In this document: in pieces, positions 1-9,177 of the stretch
How positions within the stretch are numbered: the first letter of the stretch is position 1
How the letters are laid out: the number at the start of each line of letters is the position of its first letter
Assembly (NCBI GenBank): GCA_963719525.1
Contig: CAVRCG010000001.1
Coordinates: 1,736,001-1,800,000 of the forward strand
DNA from: Bernardetia sp963719525
GTDB taxonomy: Bacteria > Bacteroidota > Bacteroidia > Cytophagales > Bernardetiaceae
DNA length: 64,000 nt
Direction: 5' to 3'
The notes under the pieces: model-generated
The model's database searches: none
The model's input: the letters and a program-made list of their open reading frames with translations, nothing else
Told to the model about the DNA's origin: nothing
Program-made: the position numbers and the translations under genes

Positions 1-1082
1 CCAGTTCCAGGGTTTCCTTTAAAGACCAAATGTAGGTTGAGATTTTTGTCTTCCTTCAATCCTTTTTCTTGTCTAATTTGAGTAAACTGAAGGTAAGAAG
101 TATAATCGTGAATTCGTTTTTTGAGGTCTTGTAATCCTATCAAATTATTCAATCTCGTTACTACTTGCTCGTAGGTTTCTTGGTCTTGTCTGTTTTCTTT
201 TGCAGGATTCGAGTACGCTTTTCCAGTCAAAAATGACGAAGGAGGGTAAATAACTGTACTTCCTGTCACAAATTTATTTCCAACTTCAAACGGAACAATT
301 GCTATAAGTCTGTCCATAAAAACGACTTCTAATGTGTATTGTCCACCAATCCAAGAGCCTTTTATGTCCGAACCATAACCAGAGATTATTTCTATAAAAT
401 CCTCATCTTGTTCTATTTTTTTTATTTCAATAGTTTGTCCTTTTAGCTGGCGAGTTTCGTTGTAGATATTAAAAGTGAGTTCACAATAAAAATCATCTTC
501 TTGAAGATTTTCGATATTAAATTCTACCCAAATATATTTTGTATCTGCTGCCGAAAACTGCTTGTGATATACTCTGTTTTCGTCTTCTACTCCGTCCTGT
601 GTTCCTTCGTAGAGTTTAATGGTTTGCATCTCAAAATACGGATTACTTTGAGGTGTAAGATGGCCTCCACTTTCTATATAAAAATGTTTTGTTCCAAAAA
701 TTTCGCCATCAATATAGGCTTCCCAAACGTAATCTCCTCGTGTCCAAAATGTACCTACTTCATCATTTCCCCAGCCTTCTCTAATATTTACGGTATTGTT
801 TTGAGGAGAAATAACTTGATTTACATTAATTTCACAAATAATTTCTCGTTCTTTTCTACTACTCAATCGATAGCATTTCAGAAAAACGGCTGCTTCCCAT
901 TCTTCTACATCAAATAATTTGTTATAAAAAGAAAGCTCCACATACAAATAACTTGTTTCTATGCTTTCAAAAACAGTTCGGTATTTTCGCATTCCATTAG
1001 CGAGCCATTCTGGAGAAGAATAGATTTTTAAATCCTTAAATTTATAGAGTTTTTCTTCACTTTTTTTGTTGCGAAACATCAT
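1..1082 (-). CDS. AAA+ ATPase, CbbX/SpoVK-like, N-terminal part (partial)
   Basis: The reverse strand is open from tandem ATG codons at 1082/1079 to the window edge, about 360 residues without a stop. The first ~270 residues look like a beta-rich region with many aromatic residues and match no family I recognise. Near the edge comes a segment with LNNLIGLQDLKKRI followed by FKGNPGTG, which is the lead-in and the start of the Walker A loop of CbxX/CfxQ-type AAA+ ATPases (GNPGTGKT). The protein is therefore probably a non-AAA sensor or adaptor domain fused to a remodelling ATPase. The rest of the AAA+ module lies outside the window. Divergent from the MbnP cluster, with a 650-bp gap between them. 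Confidence 0.75.
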   Translation of the reverse strand, partial: MMFRNKKSEEKLYKFKDLKIYSSPEWLANGMRKYRTVFESIETSYLYVELSFYNKLFDVEEWEAAVFLKCYRLSSRKEREIICEINVNQVISPQNNTVNIREGWGNDEVGTFWTRGDYVWEAYIDGEIFGTKHFYIESGGHLTPQSNPYFEMQTIKLYEGTQDGVEDENRVYHKQFSAADTKYIWVEFNIENLQEDDFYCELTFNIYNETRQLKGQTIEIKKIEQDEDFIEIISGYGSDIKGSWIGGQYTLEVVFMDRLIAIVPFEVGNKFVTGSTVIYPPSSFLTGKAYSNPAKENRQDQETYEQVVTRLNNLIGLQDLKKRIHDYTSYLQFTQIRQEKGLKEDKNLNLHLVFKGNPGT

Positions 1083-1333
1083 TTGAAATGGGAAGGTAAT
1101 GTAATTGAAAAGGAAAAGATAATTGAGAAATGCGTAACAAAATTTTTAAAATAGGTTCATTAAAACGATTTTTCAATAAAGAAAGTTTTCGTTTCATGAT
1201 ATAAAAAAGAGTTTGAGGAATTAAAATACGAAAATTATATTGAAGGACAATTAAAATGGATACTAATTTCAATATGAGTAACATTTTTCAAATTTTGCAT
1301 ACGAGCTTATTTTTGACAAAATAATAGTTTGCC

Positions 1334-1372
1334 TTTTTCCATAAAGTAGGGTTTGCAAACCTTCATGGAAAG
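1334..1372. repeat. Intergenic palindrome, TTTTTCCAT...GGTTTGCAAACC...ATGGAAA type
   Basis: Inner perfect palindrome GGTTTGCAAACC with an outer CCAT/ATGG pair. The same layout, with a longer stem, occurs at 55237-55285. It sits in the 650-bp gap between the AAA+ gene and the MbnP cluster. That gap otherwise holds only the promoter candidate at 1533-1563 and no further gene that I can see. Confidence 0.55.
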
Positions 1373-1532
1373 AAAGACGATTGCACAGAGTAAAATTTGG
1401 CAACTGATTGTATTTTTCAAAATGTCACTCATATTGAATTTGAAAATAGAGTAATTAGGTATGCGTATTCTCAAATCAAAAAAGCCTTCACCATATTGCT
1501 CAAGTTAGATTTAATCAGATAAAATTTTTCTT

Positions 1533-1563
1533 TTGTTTTTCTATTTTTTTTGTATTAACTTTG
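1533..1563 (+). promoter_or_regulatory. Bacteroidota-type promoter candidate for the MbnP cluster
   Basis: TTG at 1533-1535, a 20-bp spacer, and TAACTTTG at 1556-1563, matching the Bacteroidota -33 TTG / -7 TAnnTTTG pattern. It would start transcription about 160 bp before the first gene at 1729. Confidence 0.5.
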
Positions 1564-1728
1564 CATAAGAAAAAAAGAAGTCTATTGTTCTCTCAAAATT
1601 AGCTTAAATTTTATTCACGTTTTATTCTTACTCTTTGTCAAAAACATTTTCTATATTCTCCATTCTCTTGATACTCGTTATCTTGATACAACCTTTCCAA
1701 AAACTTTGGATTGTTTTGTCATTTCGAA

Positions 1729-2094
1729 ATGAATAGAGAATATATTGCTCAAAATCTGTGTGAGAACAAGGAACAAGAAGACTTAGAACTAAAAAAATTA
1801 GCCAAATTAGAAGAAGCTAAACAAGCAAATAAGTTTGCCGAACAGTTTGGACTTCGATGTGCAGGTTCGTGTCAGCTCAAAAAGCAACTTGCAGAAGCAG
1901 AAAGCAATCAAGAGAATGCGCCAGTTTCATCTGTAAAATATACCTTAGACCTTCTTTTTATAGAAAAACAAATTGATTTTAGTTTTGATAATCAGTTTGT
2001 TAGCTTTGAGAATCCTGTCCCAAATGGATTTTATCAAGGCTTTGATTCTTCTTCTAATCTACACGGAATATTTCGTCCTCCTATGTTTGCATAA
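1729..2094 (+). CDS. Small conserved hypothetical protein upstream of MbnP
   Basis: 121 residues starting at MNREYIAQNLCENKEQ. A start 18 bp upstream is possible, but the MNRE-Y/F-I-A-x-NLC opening is typical of short Bacteroidota proteins found beside metal-uptake or copper genes. Two cysteines in a CAGSCQLKKQL segment (residues ~44-54) recall the NGKCHLKKQL motif of that group and could bind metal. The middle is a charged helix rich in Lys and Glu; the C-terminus is aromatic (NGFYQGFD, FRPPMFA). It is the first gene in the MbnP/MbnH direction and probably belongs to the same functional set. Exact role unknown. Confidence 0.65.
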   Translation: MNREYIAQNLCENKEQEDLELKKLAKLEEAKQANKFAEQFGLRCAGSCQLKKQLAEAESNQENAPVSSVKYTLDLLFIEKQIDFSFDNQFVSFENPVPNGFYQGFDSSSNLHGIFRPPMFA

Positions 2095-2133
2095 TAGGTT
2101 TATCAAACTCTTTCAAATTACAATGTTTTTCAA

Positions 2134-2207
2134 TCAACGAGGCTAAAGCTGTCGTTGAGGTAGAATAGCTTTGATTTAATCCTCGTTGACAACAAAGTCT
2201 CAACGAG
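2134..2207. repeat. Paired hairpin element (TCAACGA...TCGTTGA and CTCGTTGA...TCAACGAG)
   Basis: Two hairpins 23 bp apart: TCAACGA/TCGTTGA at 2134-2158 and CTCGTTGA/TCAACGAG at 2182-2207. A single similar hairpin occurs at 62171-62195. This is a second family of dispersed intergenic hairpins, separate from the GTC-stem-GTG family at 4378. Confidence 0.55.
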
Positions 2208-2367
2208 AGTTTGATGTACAGAATTTTAAGCCTTACTCTTTCTCATTTTATCCTTTTGATAGTTTAGAAACTATCATTTATTTTATTGATTTTGACAAAA
2301 ATTTGTTCCAAAATCGCCTTATAACATATTGCCTTTTACCTCTTATTTTATATATAAAAACAACAAA

Positions 2368-3231
2368 ATGAATACTAAATTTAATTCTTCAAAAATCGCC
2401 TCTTTTACCCTTTCTAATTTAATACTGATAATATTTTCTCTTTCTTTATTTTCTTGTGAAAAAGATGCTGACAAAGAACCAGAAATTGACCCAAATAAAA
2501 AGGGAATGGTAGAAATCAAATTCGACAATATTATGGGTCAGGACGATTTTGTACTCAATACCGAATACAAAAATGCTGTAAACGAAACGTTTACTGTAGA
2601 TATGTTTCAGTATTATATCAGTAATATTGTCTTAAAAGCAGAAGACGGAAGTGAATATGTAGTTCCACAAAAAGAATCGTATTTTTTGATAAAAGAACAC
2701 GATGCAGCTTCTCAAAAAGTGCAAATAGCTAACGTTCCAGAAGGAAATTATAATGAAGTTAGTTTTACAGTCGGTGTAGATAGTCTTCGTAGCACAATGT
2801 TGCCAGCAGAGCGAACAGGTGTTTTGGATATTGGCGTAGAAGGTGCAGGAAAAGAAATGTATTGGGTATGGAACTCAGGTTATATTTTCTTCAAAATGGA
2901 AGGAAATTCTTCTGCTATTGAGCCAACTGAAAACAATCCTAATGGTCGTTTCTTCTATCATATTGGAGGTTTTGGAGGAAAAGAAAGTCAAACTATCAAT
3001 AATATCAGAACCGTTACACTTTCTTTAGGAAGAGATGCTGCAAAAGCAAGAGAAGAAGCAATGCCTTCTATTCATATCGTTGCTGATATGGCAAAAGTAT
3101 TGGGAGGAAAAACGAATGTGAGTTTGAGAGAAAATCCAGTAGTAATGTTTAATCCTTTCTCTTTGAAAGTTTCTGAAAATTATATGAATGCGTTTGAATA
3201 TCATCATGTTCATAATGAAGGACACGAATAA
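2368..3231 (+). CDS. MbnP-like copper-binding periplasmic lipoprotein
   Basis: 287 residues. I choose ATG 2368 rather than 2329 because it places the signal peptide at the N-terminus, ending in lipobox LFSC (Cys ~26). The body has the MbnP layout: an early VEIKFDN strand, FTVDMFQYYISNI, and the diagnostic MYWVWNSGYIFFKMEG block (around residues 167-182). In characterised MbnP a tryptophan is oxidised to kynurenine by the partner MbnH, creating a copper site; the Trp residues in this block are candidates. A His-rich end (EYHHVHNEGHE) could also bind metal. Followed 65 bp later by the MbnH-like gene, so co-transcription is likely unless the hairpin at 3244 terminates. Confidence 0.85.
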   Translation: MNTKFNSSKIASFTLSNLILIIFSLSLFSCEKDADKEPEIDPNKKGMVEIKFDNIMGQDDFVLNTEYKNAVNETFTVDMFQYYISNIVLKAEDGSEYVVPQKESYFLIKEHDAASQKVQIANVPEGNYNEVSFTVGVDSLRSTMLPAERTGVLDIGVEGAGKEMYWVWNSGYIFFKMEGNSSAIEPTENNPNGRFFYHIGGFGGKESQTINNIRTVTLSLGRDAAKAREEAMPSIHIVADMAKVLGGKTNVSLRENPVVMFNPFSLKVSENYMNAFEYHHVHNEGHE

Positions 3232-3243
3232 TTAATAGTTTAC

Positions 3244-3277
3244 AAACCTATAAGGTTTCTGAAAACCTTATAGGTTT
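3244..3277 (+). terminator. Strong hairpin between mbnP-like and mbnH-like genes
   Basis: AAACCTATAAGGTTT at 3244-3258 pairs with AAACCTTATAGGTTT at 3263-3277, giving a 15-bp stem with a 4-nt loop. There is no long T tract after it, so it may attenuate or stabilise mRNA rather than fully terminate. Confidence 0.5.
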
Positions 3278-3296
3278 AAATGAAAGCAAACCAATT

Positions 3297-4367
3297 ATGA
3301 AAAATCAATTTATTTATAGAAATTTTCTTTGTTTAGTTATTTTGCTTCTGCTATTTTCTTGTCAGACAGAAGAATCAGAAAATCCAAAAGAAAAATTTGA
3401 GTTCAAAACGCCTTCTAATTTTCCAGAACCTGTCTATGATTTGAAACAAAATCCTGTAACGGTGGAAGGTTTTGAGCTTGGAAGAAAATTATTTTATACA
3501 GGACTTTTATCAAGAGACGGAACGATAAGCTGTGGTTCTTGTCATCAGCAAACGTCAGGTTTTACGCAGCACGGACACGAACTAAGCCACGGAATTGATG
3601 ACCAACTGACAATGAGAAATTCGCAACCGATACAGAATTTGGCATGGTCTAAAAATTTCTTTTGGGACGGAGGTGTTTTTCATTTAGATTTATTTGCTCC
3701 CTTTCCCATTGCTGCCGACAACGAAATGGGCGAAACGCTGCCTAATGTCTTACAAAAATTACGAAATACAGAAGGAGTACACTCTCCAAAAACAGATTAT
3801 CCATTGCTTTTTGAGAAAGCATTTGGGACAAAGGAAATTACAACTGCTCGTTTTTTGATGGCTTTATCACAATTTCAACTGATGTGTATTTCGTCTAATT
3901 CTCGTTATGACAAGCATATTAGAAATGAAAGTACAAATGAGAACAAACTCACTTCACAGGAATTAAGAGGACTAGCATTATTCGAACAAAATTGCTCAAA
4001 TTGTCATTCTACGACACTTTTTACAGACCAAAGTTATAGAAATAATGGTTTGAAAATTGGAAATCCGAATGATAAAGGACGTTTTTTGATTACACAATCA
4101 GAAGAAGATAAATTTAAGTTTAAGGTTCCAAGTCTTAGAAATGTAGAAGTTACTCGCCCCTATATGCACGATGGAAGATTCAGAAATTTGGAAGCTGTTT
4201 TGAACGATTATACAGATGGAATACAAAATTCTGAAACGCTAGATGAAAGCCTAAAAGCAAAATTAAAAATCGAACTTAATCAAGAAGAAAAAGAAGCTAT
4301 TATTTCCTTTCTGAAAACGCTTACCGATGAAGAGTTTTTGAGTAATGCTATGTTATCTGAATTTTAA
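3297..4367 (+). CDS. Di-heme cytochrome c peroxidase family protein, MbnH-like
   Basis: 356 residues with a lipoprotein-type signal (LLLLFSCQ). Two CxxCH heme-attachment motifs are visible: CGSCH (residues ~79-83) and CSNCH (~231-235). The spacing and length fit the bacterial CcpA/MauG/MbnH family. The motif VPSLRNVEVTRPYMHDGRF near residues 282-300 is the usual distal-heme methionine/MHDG region of this family. Placed directly behind the MbnP-like gene, it is probably the enzyme that oxidises the MbnP tryptophan. No methanobactin precursor is visible nearby, so the pair probably works in general copper handling. Acts in the periplasm, probably lipid-anchored. Confidence 0.85.
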   Translation: MKNQFIYRNFLCLVILLLLFSCQTEESENPKEKFEFKTPSNFPEPVYDLKQNPVTVEGFELGRKLFYTGLLSRDGTISCGSCHQQTSGFTQHGHELSHGIDDQLTMRNSQPIQNLAWSKNFFWDGGVFHLDLFAPFPIAADNEMGETLPNVLQKLRNTEGVHSPKTDYPLLFEKAFGTKEITTARFLMALSQFQLMCISSNSRYDKHIRNESTNENKLTSQELRGLALFEQNCSNCHSTTLFTDQSYRNNGLKIGNPNDKGRFLITQSEEDKFKFKVPSLRNVEVTRPYMHDGRFRNLEAVLNDYTDGIQNSETLDESLKAKLKIELNQEEKEAIISFLKTLTDEEFLSNAMLSEF

Positions 4368-4377
4368 ACATAATGTT

Positions 4378-4458
4378 GTCGCTCGTGAGGACACGAGCAA
4401 CGGTTTTGTTTTTATCTTAACAGTTAATACTACCATTGCTTGTGTCCTCACGAGCAAT
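4378..4458. repeat. REPIN-like element: two inverted GTC-stem-GTG hairpins
   Basis: Left hairpin 4378-4403 has stem GCTCGTG/CACGAGC around AGGA and ends AACGG. Right hairpin 4433-4458 is the inverse (GCTTGTG/CACGAGC around TCCT, preceded by CCATT). Together they form an ~80-bp inverted pair like a REPIN. Related single hairpins with different but still complementary stems occur at 13167 and 52601, and a second pair at 25527-25918. Confidence 0.65.
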
Positions 4459-4475
4459 TCATTCCATATACAACT

Positions 4476-5408
4476 ATGAGAAACTTTATTTTACCTTTTC
4501 TACTATTTTTATTTATTTCTATTCCTTCAAAAGCCTGTGATTTGTGTGGCTGTGGAGCAGGAAGTTATTATTTGGGAGTGATGCCACAATTTCAAAAAAA
4601 CTTTGTGGGTTTGCGTTATCGTACTGCTAGTTTTGATTCTCATCTTGGTCAAACAGGAGGAGGAAATAGTAATTACTCTTCCCTTTTCAGGACACAAGAG
4701 CGTTTTTATGCTGCCGAAATTTGGGCTAGATTTTATCCACATCCAAAATTACAACTCCTTGCTTTTTTGCCGTATCAATGGAATTTTCAAGATGAGAATA
4801 ATCAGACAAAATCACTTAGTGGAATAGCCGATGCTTCTATCATTGCTCAATACGAAATTTTTAACACTACAAATGATACTATTTCACAAAAGTTTGAACA
4901 TAGTTTTTTTATAGGAACAGGAATAAAATTACCAACTGGAAAATCAAATTTTGATACCGAAGATGCTTTACAAGTCGCTAATGCGAATTTTCAATTAGGA
5001 ACAGGAAGTACAGATTTTTTACTTACTTCGCAATACACCATTCGCTACAAAAAAACAGGTTTTACGGCTGATTTGGCTTATAAAATTAATACAGAAAACA
5101 ATCAGAATTACCGTTTTGGAAATCGTGTAAGTAGTAATGCAACACTTTTTTATGTAAAGCAGATAGGAAAATTTGGTTTTATGCCAACTCTAGGAACATA
5201 TTACGAACACAATCAAAAGGACAAACGAGAAGATAAAACTGTTTTTGATACAGGTGGAAATTTATTGAATGCCGTTTTGGGAACACAAGTTTATACAGGA
5301 CGTTTTATGGTTGGTTTTAATTATCAAACTCCATTGAAACAAAATTTAGCAAACCAAAAAATAAAATCAAAAGATAGATTTATGGTTCAGACTGTTTTCT
5401 TGTTTTAA
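4476..5408 (+). CDS. Outer-membrane beta-barrel protein of the MbnP/MbnH cluster
   Basis: 310 residues. ATG 4476 is preferred over 4440 because the latter lies inside the REPIN-like repeat and would add residues before the signal peptide. The signal peptide ends near SKACDLCGCGAGSYYLG, leaving an N-terminal Cys cluster (CDLCGC) that could bind a soft metal. The rest alternates polar and aromatic residues in strand-like blocks and ends in F (MVQTVFLF), as beta-barrels do. Genes of this type accompany MbnP/MbnH pairs in Bacteroidota and are annotated as transporters; an export or uptake role for copper is inference. Confidence 0.7.
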   Translation: MRNFILPFLLFLFISIPSKACDLCGCGAGSYYLGVMPQFQKNFVGLRYRTASFDSHLGQTGGGNSNYSSLFRTQERFYAAEIWARFYPHPKLQLLAFLPYQWNFQDENNQTKSLSGIADASIIAQYEIFNTTNDTISQKFEHSFFIGTGIKLPTGKSNFDTEDALQVANANFQLGTGSTDFLLTSQYTIRYKKTGFTADLAYKINTENNQNYRFGNRVSSNATLFYVKQIGKFGFMPTLGTYYEHNQKDKREDKTVFDTGGNLLNAVLGTQVYTGRFMVGFNYQTPLKQNLANQKIKSKDRFMVQTVFLF

Positions 5409-5500
5409 GCGATTTTTAGGTTTTTAATTGTTCTTTTTTGAAAATAAATTGTATTTTAGAATACAGAAAATAGATTTTCCAAAATAATGATTAGTAAAAC

Positions 5501-6931
5501 ATGAAAGTAAAAATGATTCTGCCTGCTCTTGCAGAAGCTGAGAGTCCATTTTGGCGACCTATAAAATATTCTTTATTTCCTCCTCTAGGACTTGCTACTT
5601 TGGCTGCTTATCTTTCGCCAGACGACGAGGTAGAAATACAAGACCAACACGTAGAAAAATTAAATATTGATGACCAGCCTGATTTAGTAATCATACAAGT
5701 TTATATCACGAATGCGTATAGAGCATACAAAATTGCAGACCATTATAGGAGTCAAGGCATCTATGTTATTCTTGGAGGTTTGCATGTTACTTCGCTTCCA
5801 GACGAAGCTGCTGTTCATGCCGATTCTATTTTTCTAGGGCCAGGAGAAGAAACATTTCCTCAGTTTTTGAAAGATTTTAAGAACAAAACGCCAAAAAAAA
5901 TATACAATTCAAGTATCAGAACGCTCAAAGGAATTCCTCCTATACGACGAGATTTGATAAAACGAAACAGATATTTAGTTCCTAATTCTATTGTTGTTAC
6001 TAGAGGTTGCCCTCATCATTGTACATTTTGTTATAAAGATGCTTTTTTTACTGGTGGAAAAACGTTTTATACACAGCTTGTTGACGATGCGTTAGCAGAA
6101 ATTGACAGACTTCCAGGAAAACATTTATACTTTCTTGACGATCATTTGCTAGGAAATGGTAAGTTTGGTAGAGAACTTTTTGAAGGAATGAAAGGAATGA
6201 ATAGAGTTTTTCAAGCTGCTGCAACAGTAGATTCTGTTTTGAGAGGAGATTTGATTGAAAAAGCAGTAGAAGCAGGTTTGAGAAGTTTGTTTGTCGGTTT
6301 CGAAACTTTTTCTCCTCAAAATTTGAAGCAAAGCAACAAGAAACAAAATCTTCAAAAAGATTATGTTAAAGCTGTTGATAGATTACATTCCTTAGGAGTT
6401 ATGATAAACGGTAGTTTTGTTTTTGGATTAGATGAAGATGATAAAGATGTGTTCAAAAGAACCGTAGATTGGGGTGTAGAAAACGCCATTACTACTTCTA
6501 CCTACCACGTTTTGACACCTTATCCCTCTACAAAACTCTTTGAAGATATGGAAAAAGAAGGACGTATTTTGACAAGAAACTGGGACTTGTACGATACAAG
6601 AAATGTAGTTTATCAAACAAAAAACTTGACAGCCGAAGAATTAAAGAATGGTTACGACTGGGCATACAAAGAGTTTTATAGTTGGTCTAATGTCTTTAAA
6701 TCAAGTATGAATCACGAATCGAATAGACATAAACTAAAGCACTTTTTTTATACAGGAGGATGGAAAAAATTCGAACCTGTTTGGAACTTTCTAATCAAAA
6801 CGAAAAATCTGAATAATATGCTTCCTATTTTGGAATCTATTCTTTCAAAAGTAAAATTAGAAAACAATATCCAATTTTCAGAACAAGAAAGTAAAATTAA
6901 ATTAGAAACAAGCAAGTCTAAAATAGCGTAA
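5501..6931 (+). CDS. B12-binding domain radical SAM protein
   Basis: 476 residues. Residues ~1-135 form a cobalamin-binding Rossmann-type domain (PPLGLATLAAYL, then VILGGLHVTSLPDEAAVHAD and FLGPGEETFP). The radical SAM core starts around residue 165 with TRGCPHHCTFCYK, giving the CxxxCxxC cluster ligands. Later blocks YFLDDHLLG, GLRSLFVGFETF and SYHVLTPYPSTKLFEDM-like text fit the B12-SAM family (BchE/HpnR/P-methylase class). The substrate cannot be inferred. It is separated from neighbours by about 90 bp on the upstream side and 65 bp downstream, all on the same strand. Confidence 0.85.
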   Translation: MKVKMILPALAEAESPFWRPIKYSLFPPLGLATLAAYLSPDDEVEIQDQHVEKLNIDDQPDLVIIQVYITNAYRAYKIADHYRSQGIYVILGGLHVTSLPDEAAVHADSIFLGPGEETFPQFLKDFKNKTPKKIYNSSIRTLKGIPPIRRDLIKRNRYLVPNSIVVTRGCPHHCTFCYKDAFFTGGKTFYTQLVDDALAEIDRLPGKHLYFLDDHLLGNGKFGRELFEGMKGMNRVFQAAATVDSVLRGDLIEKAVEAGLRSLFVGFETFSPQNLKQSNKKQNLQKDYVKAVDRLHSLGVMINGSFVFGLDEDDKDVFKRTVDWGVENAITTSTYHVLTPYPSTKLFEDMEKEGRILTRNWDLYDTRNVVYQTKNLTAEELKNGYDWAYKEFYSWSNVFKSSMNHESNRHKLKHFFYTGGWKKFEPVWNFLIKTKNLNNMLPILESILSKVKLENNIQFSEQESKIKLETSKSKIA

Positions 6932-6996
6932 GTTACTTTTTGAGGAAAAACGTATTCTATAATTACATTTAAAAATGTTAGTTTAATAAAATTATT

Positions 6997-9069
6997 ATGA
7001 AAAAATTATTTTCTGTTATCATTTTTTTGTTTTGTCTTACTTCCTGTTCGGATTCTCAAAGTGATAGGATTGCAAGCATGTCAGCAGAAGAGTTGGCTTA
7101 TAATTTTCCAACTCTTTTTGATTCGCCTCCTCCACAAGAGTTTATTATCGATACAGAAAAAGATACCGTAATTTTCGGAAAATCTGGAGTTTTGCTTGCC
7201 ATTGAAGCAGGAACTTTTACAGATGAAAATGGAAATCCTCTAAAAGGAAAACTTACCCTTAACCTCAAAGAAGCCTTATCGCTTTCTGAAATGTTGGAAA
7301 ATAAACTTACTACACAAACGCAAGACGGACAAATTTTGCAAAGTGGAGGAATGTTTGAATTTACAGCAAAATCGGATACAAAAGGGAAAGTAAATATATC
7401 AAAACCTATTCATGCAGAAGTTCCGACACTCAAAAAGATTGGCGATATGTCAGTTTATGAAGGTGTTCAGGTAAACGAAAATGCACCTGTTCAATGGAAA
7501 AAAGAAAAAGAACTTGAAAACTGGCTTACAGAAATTCCATTAGAACAACTTGATTTTTTTCCTCCAAATAAAGATAGTTTTGAGCAAGGCGAAGCAAACC
7601 TTATTTATGATACAATTCCTATCTTAAATGATGACGGAACTATTGGTTTTTTTATAAAAGGGAGGCAAATAAGTTACAATCAAAAAAAAGAAGGTAAAAG
7701 TATTTTTCATTTTGTACAAGATACAACAGCAGAAGCTAGAATTTGTGGCATTTCTAAGTACATTTTAGAAGGACTTTCAGACAAAAAATTTCAAGGAACG
7801 TTTATTTCTACTTACGAATTTGAAAAGCGTTTGAAGGTAATGAATCAATGTTGTGGAAATGATTTGATAGCCATTTATCTCAAAAATCTGGATAAAAATC
7901 TGTGGGAATCGGATAAATTAGCAGCCGAATACCTTACTGAAAATAAAAAATGTAGAGCCTATCTTTTTGAAGAATTTGCAGCCGAAAAATCAACTAAAGT
8001 AAAACCAAAAGAAAAAACAAACAGAGCTTTACAAAAACATATTGACAAACTTTTTAAGAATAAAGAGAAGGCGTGGGCAAAATTTGAAAAGGATTTTAAA
8101 AAGTGGGATAATGTACAAGCTGGTTTGCTAGAAAAGATGGAGAACGAAAGGCGTTTTGCAGAGCGTTTGAATTACTCGTTTGATTTGGAGAAATTCGGTT
8201 GGGTAAATATTGATATGCCGATGACAAAGGAAAATCGAATTGCCGTTACATTTGATATAAAAGTAAAGGACTTGAAACTCAAAGAAGCAGGAAGAGTATT
8301 TTTAATTTTTCCGAATGAAAAAACGATTATTGATTTAAGTAGAAGCGAAGAAGGCGATTTTTATGGAAGACAGGAAAACGAAGATGTAATTTATTTACCA
8401 AAGGGAACAGACATCATTTTGAAAGCAGTTACAGAGAGAAATAAACAACTCTACACAGGAGAATTAGATTTAATTATAGATAAGAAAATCAAAAAAACGA
8501 TTGAAGTAACTCAAACAACAGACAAAAAAGTAGCAAGCAGAATAAAGAAGTACGAACAGAAAGTAGCTGTAGTAACTTCAAGGTTTGTAAACGTAGCACA
8601 ATTAAATTTAACAGATACAACAGGTGTTCGTGCTACATTTGTGGTGAGAGAAGACCTTTCAGCCAAAAAATTTGAGGAATTATTAGAAAAACATGCTAAG
8701 AACAGACCCGTTTTAGATGATTATTCAGAGTGTTGTGAAACTATGGATTTAGTAAGAGGAAAAGAACTTTTTGAAGACCAATGCAAACAATGCCATGCTA
8801 TTCATACAAAATTAGTTGGACCTGCTTTGAGAGGTTCGGAAGCTCGTTGGGGAAGTCGCCGATACCTTATTGAATTTATCAAATATCCTGCAAAAACTAT
8901 TATGAATTCAAGGGAAACAGATAATATATATCCTTTTCAGCTTTATAAAAAATATGATCATATAATGCCGAATTATAATCATTTAAGTAATACTGATATT
9001 ATTTCTATTTTGGATTACATTGAAAAAGAATCAAGAAACTATTCGTATTCAGATTTTAAAGAAAAATAA
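6997..9069 (+). CDS. Large lipoprotein with C-terminal cytochrome c domain
   Basis: 690 residues with lipoprotein signal FCLTSCSDS (Cys ~18). Residues ~35-160 carry a ZU5/internalin-like beta region (GVLLAIEAGTFTDENGNPLKG) common in Bacteroidota surface proteins. The middle is helical and charged. The last ~100 residues form a mono-heme cytochrome c: a CKQCH heme motif, VGPALRG, and a distal Met in DHIMPNYNHLSNTDI. The surface domain plus cytochrome suggests a cell-surface or periplasmic electron carrier. It may belong with the preceding redox genes, but no direct partner is visible. Confidence 0.7.
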   Translation: MKKLFSVIIFLFCLTSCSDSQSDRIASMSAEELAYNFPTLFDSPPPQEFIIDTEKDTVIFGKSGVLLAIEAGTFTDENGNPLKGKLTLNLKEALSLSEMLENKLTTQTQDGQILQSGGMFEFTAKSDTKGKVNISKPIHAEVPTLKKIGDMSVYEGVQVNENAPVQWKKEKELENWLTEIPLEQLDFFPPNKDSFEQGEANLIYDTIPILNDDGTIGFFIKGRQISYNQKKEGKSIFHFVQDTTAEARICGISKYILEGLSDKKFQGTFISTYEFEKRLKVMNQCCGNDLIAIYLKNLDKNLWESDKLAAEYLTENKKCRAYLFEEFAAEKSTKVKPKEKTNRALQKHIDKLFKNKEKAWAKFEKDFKKWDNVQAGLLEKMENERRFAERLNYSFDLEKFGWVNIDMPMTKENRIAVTFDIKVKDLKLKEAGRVFLIFPNEKTIIDLSRSEEGDFYGRQENEDVIYLPKGTDIILKAVTERNKQLYTGELDLIIDKKIKKTIEVTQTTDKKVASRIKKYEQKVAVVTSRFVNVAQLNLTDTTGVRATFVVREDLSAKKFEELLEKHAKNRPVLDDYSECCETMDLVRGKELFEDQCKQCHAIHTKLVGPALRGSEARWGSRRYLIEFIKYPAKTIMNSRETDNIYPFQLYKKYDHIMPNYNHLSNTDIISILDYIEKESRNYSYSDFKEK

Positions 9070-9115
9070 AACTAAATCTATCCACAGTTTTTTCTAAAAT
9101 ATAGCATTTCTGTAG

Positions 9116-9133
9116 CTCACTCTTTAGAGTGAG
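9116..9133. repeat. Short hairpin CTCACTCT/AGAGTGAG
   Basis: Perfect 8-bp stem with a TT loop just after the cytochrome lipoprotein gene. It has no T tract, so the terminator role is uncertain. Confidence 0.4.
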
Positions 9134-9177
9134 AAGTTCAGAATGTAATAAAAATTTCAACTCTTACAAGAAATAAA

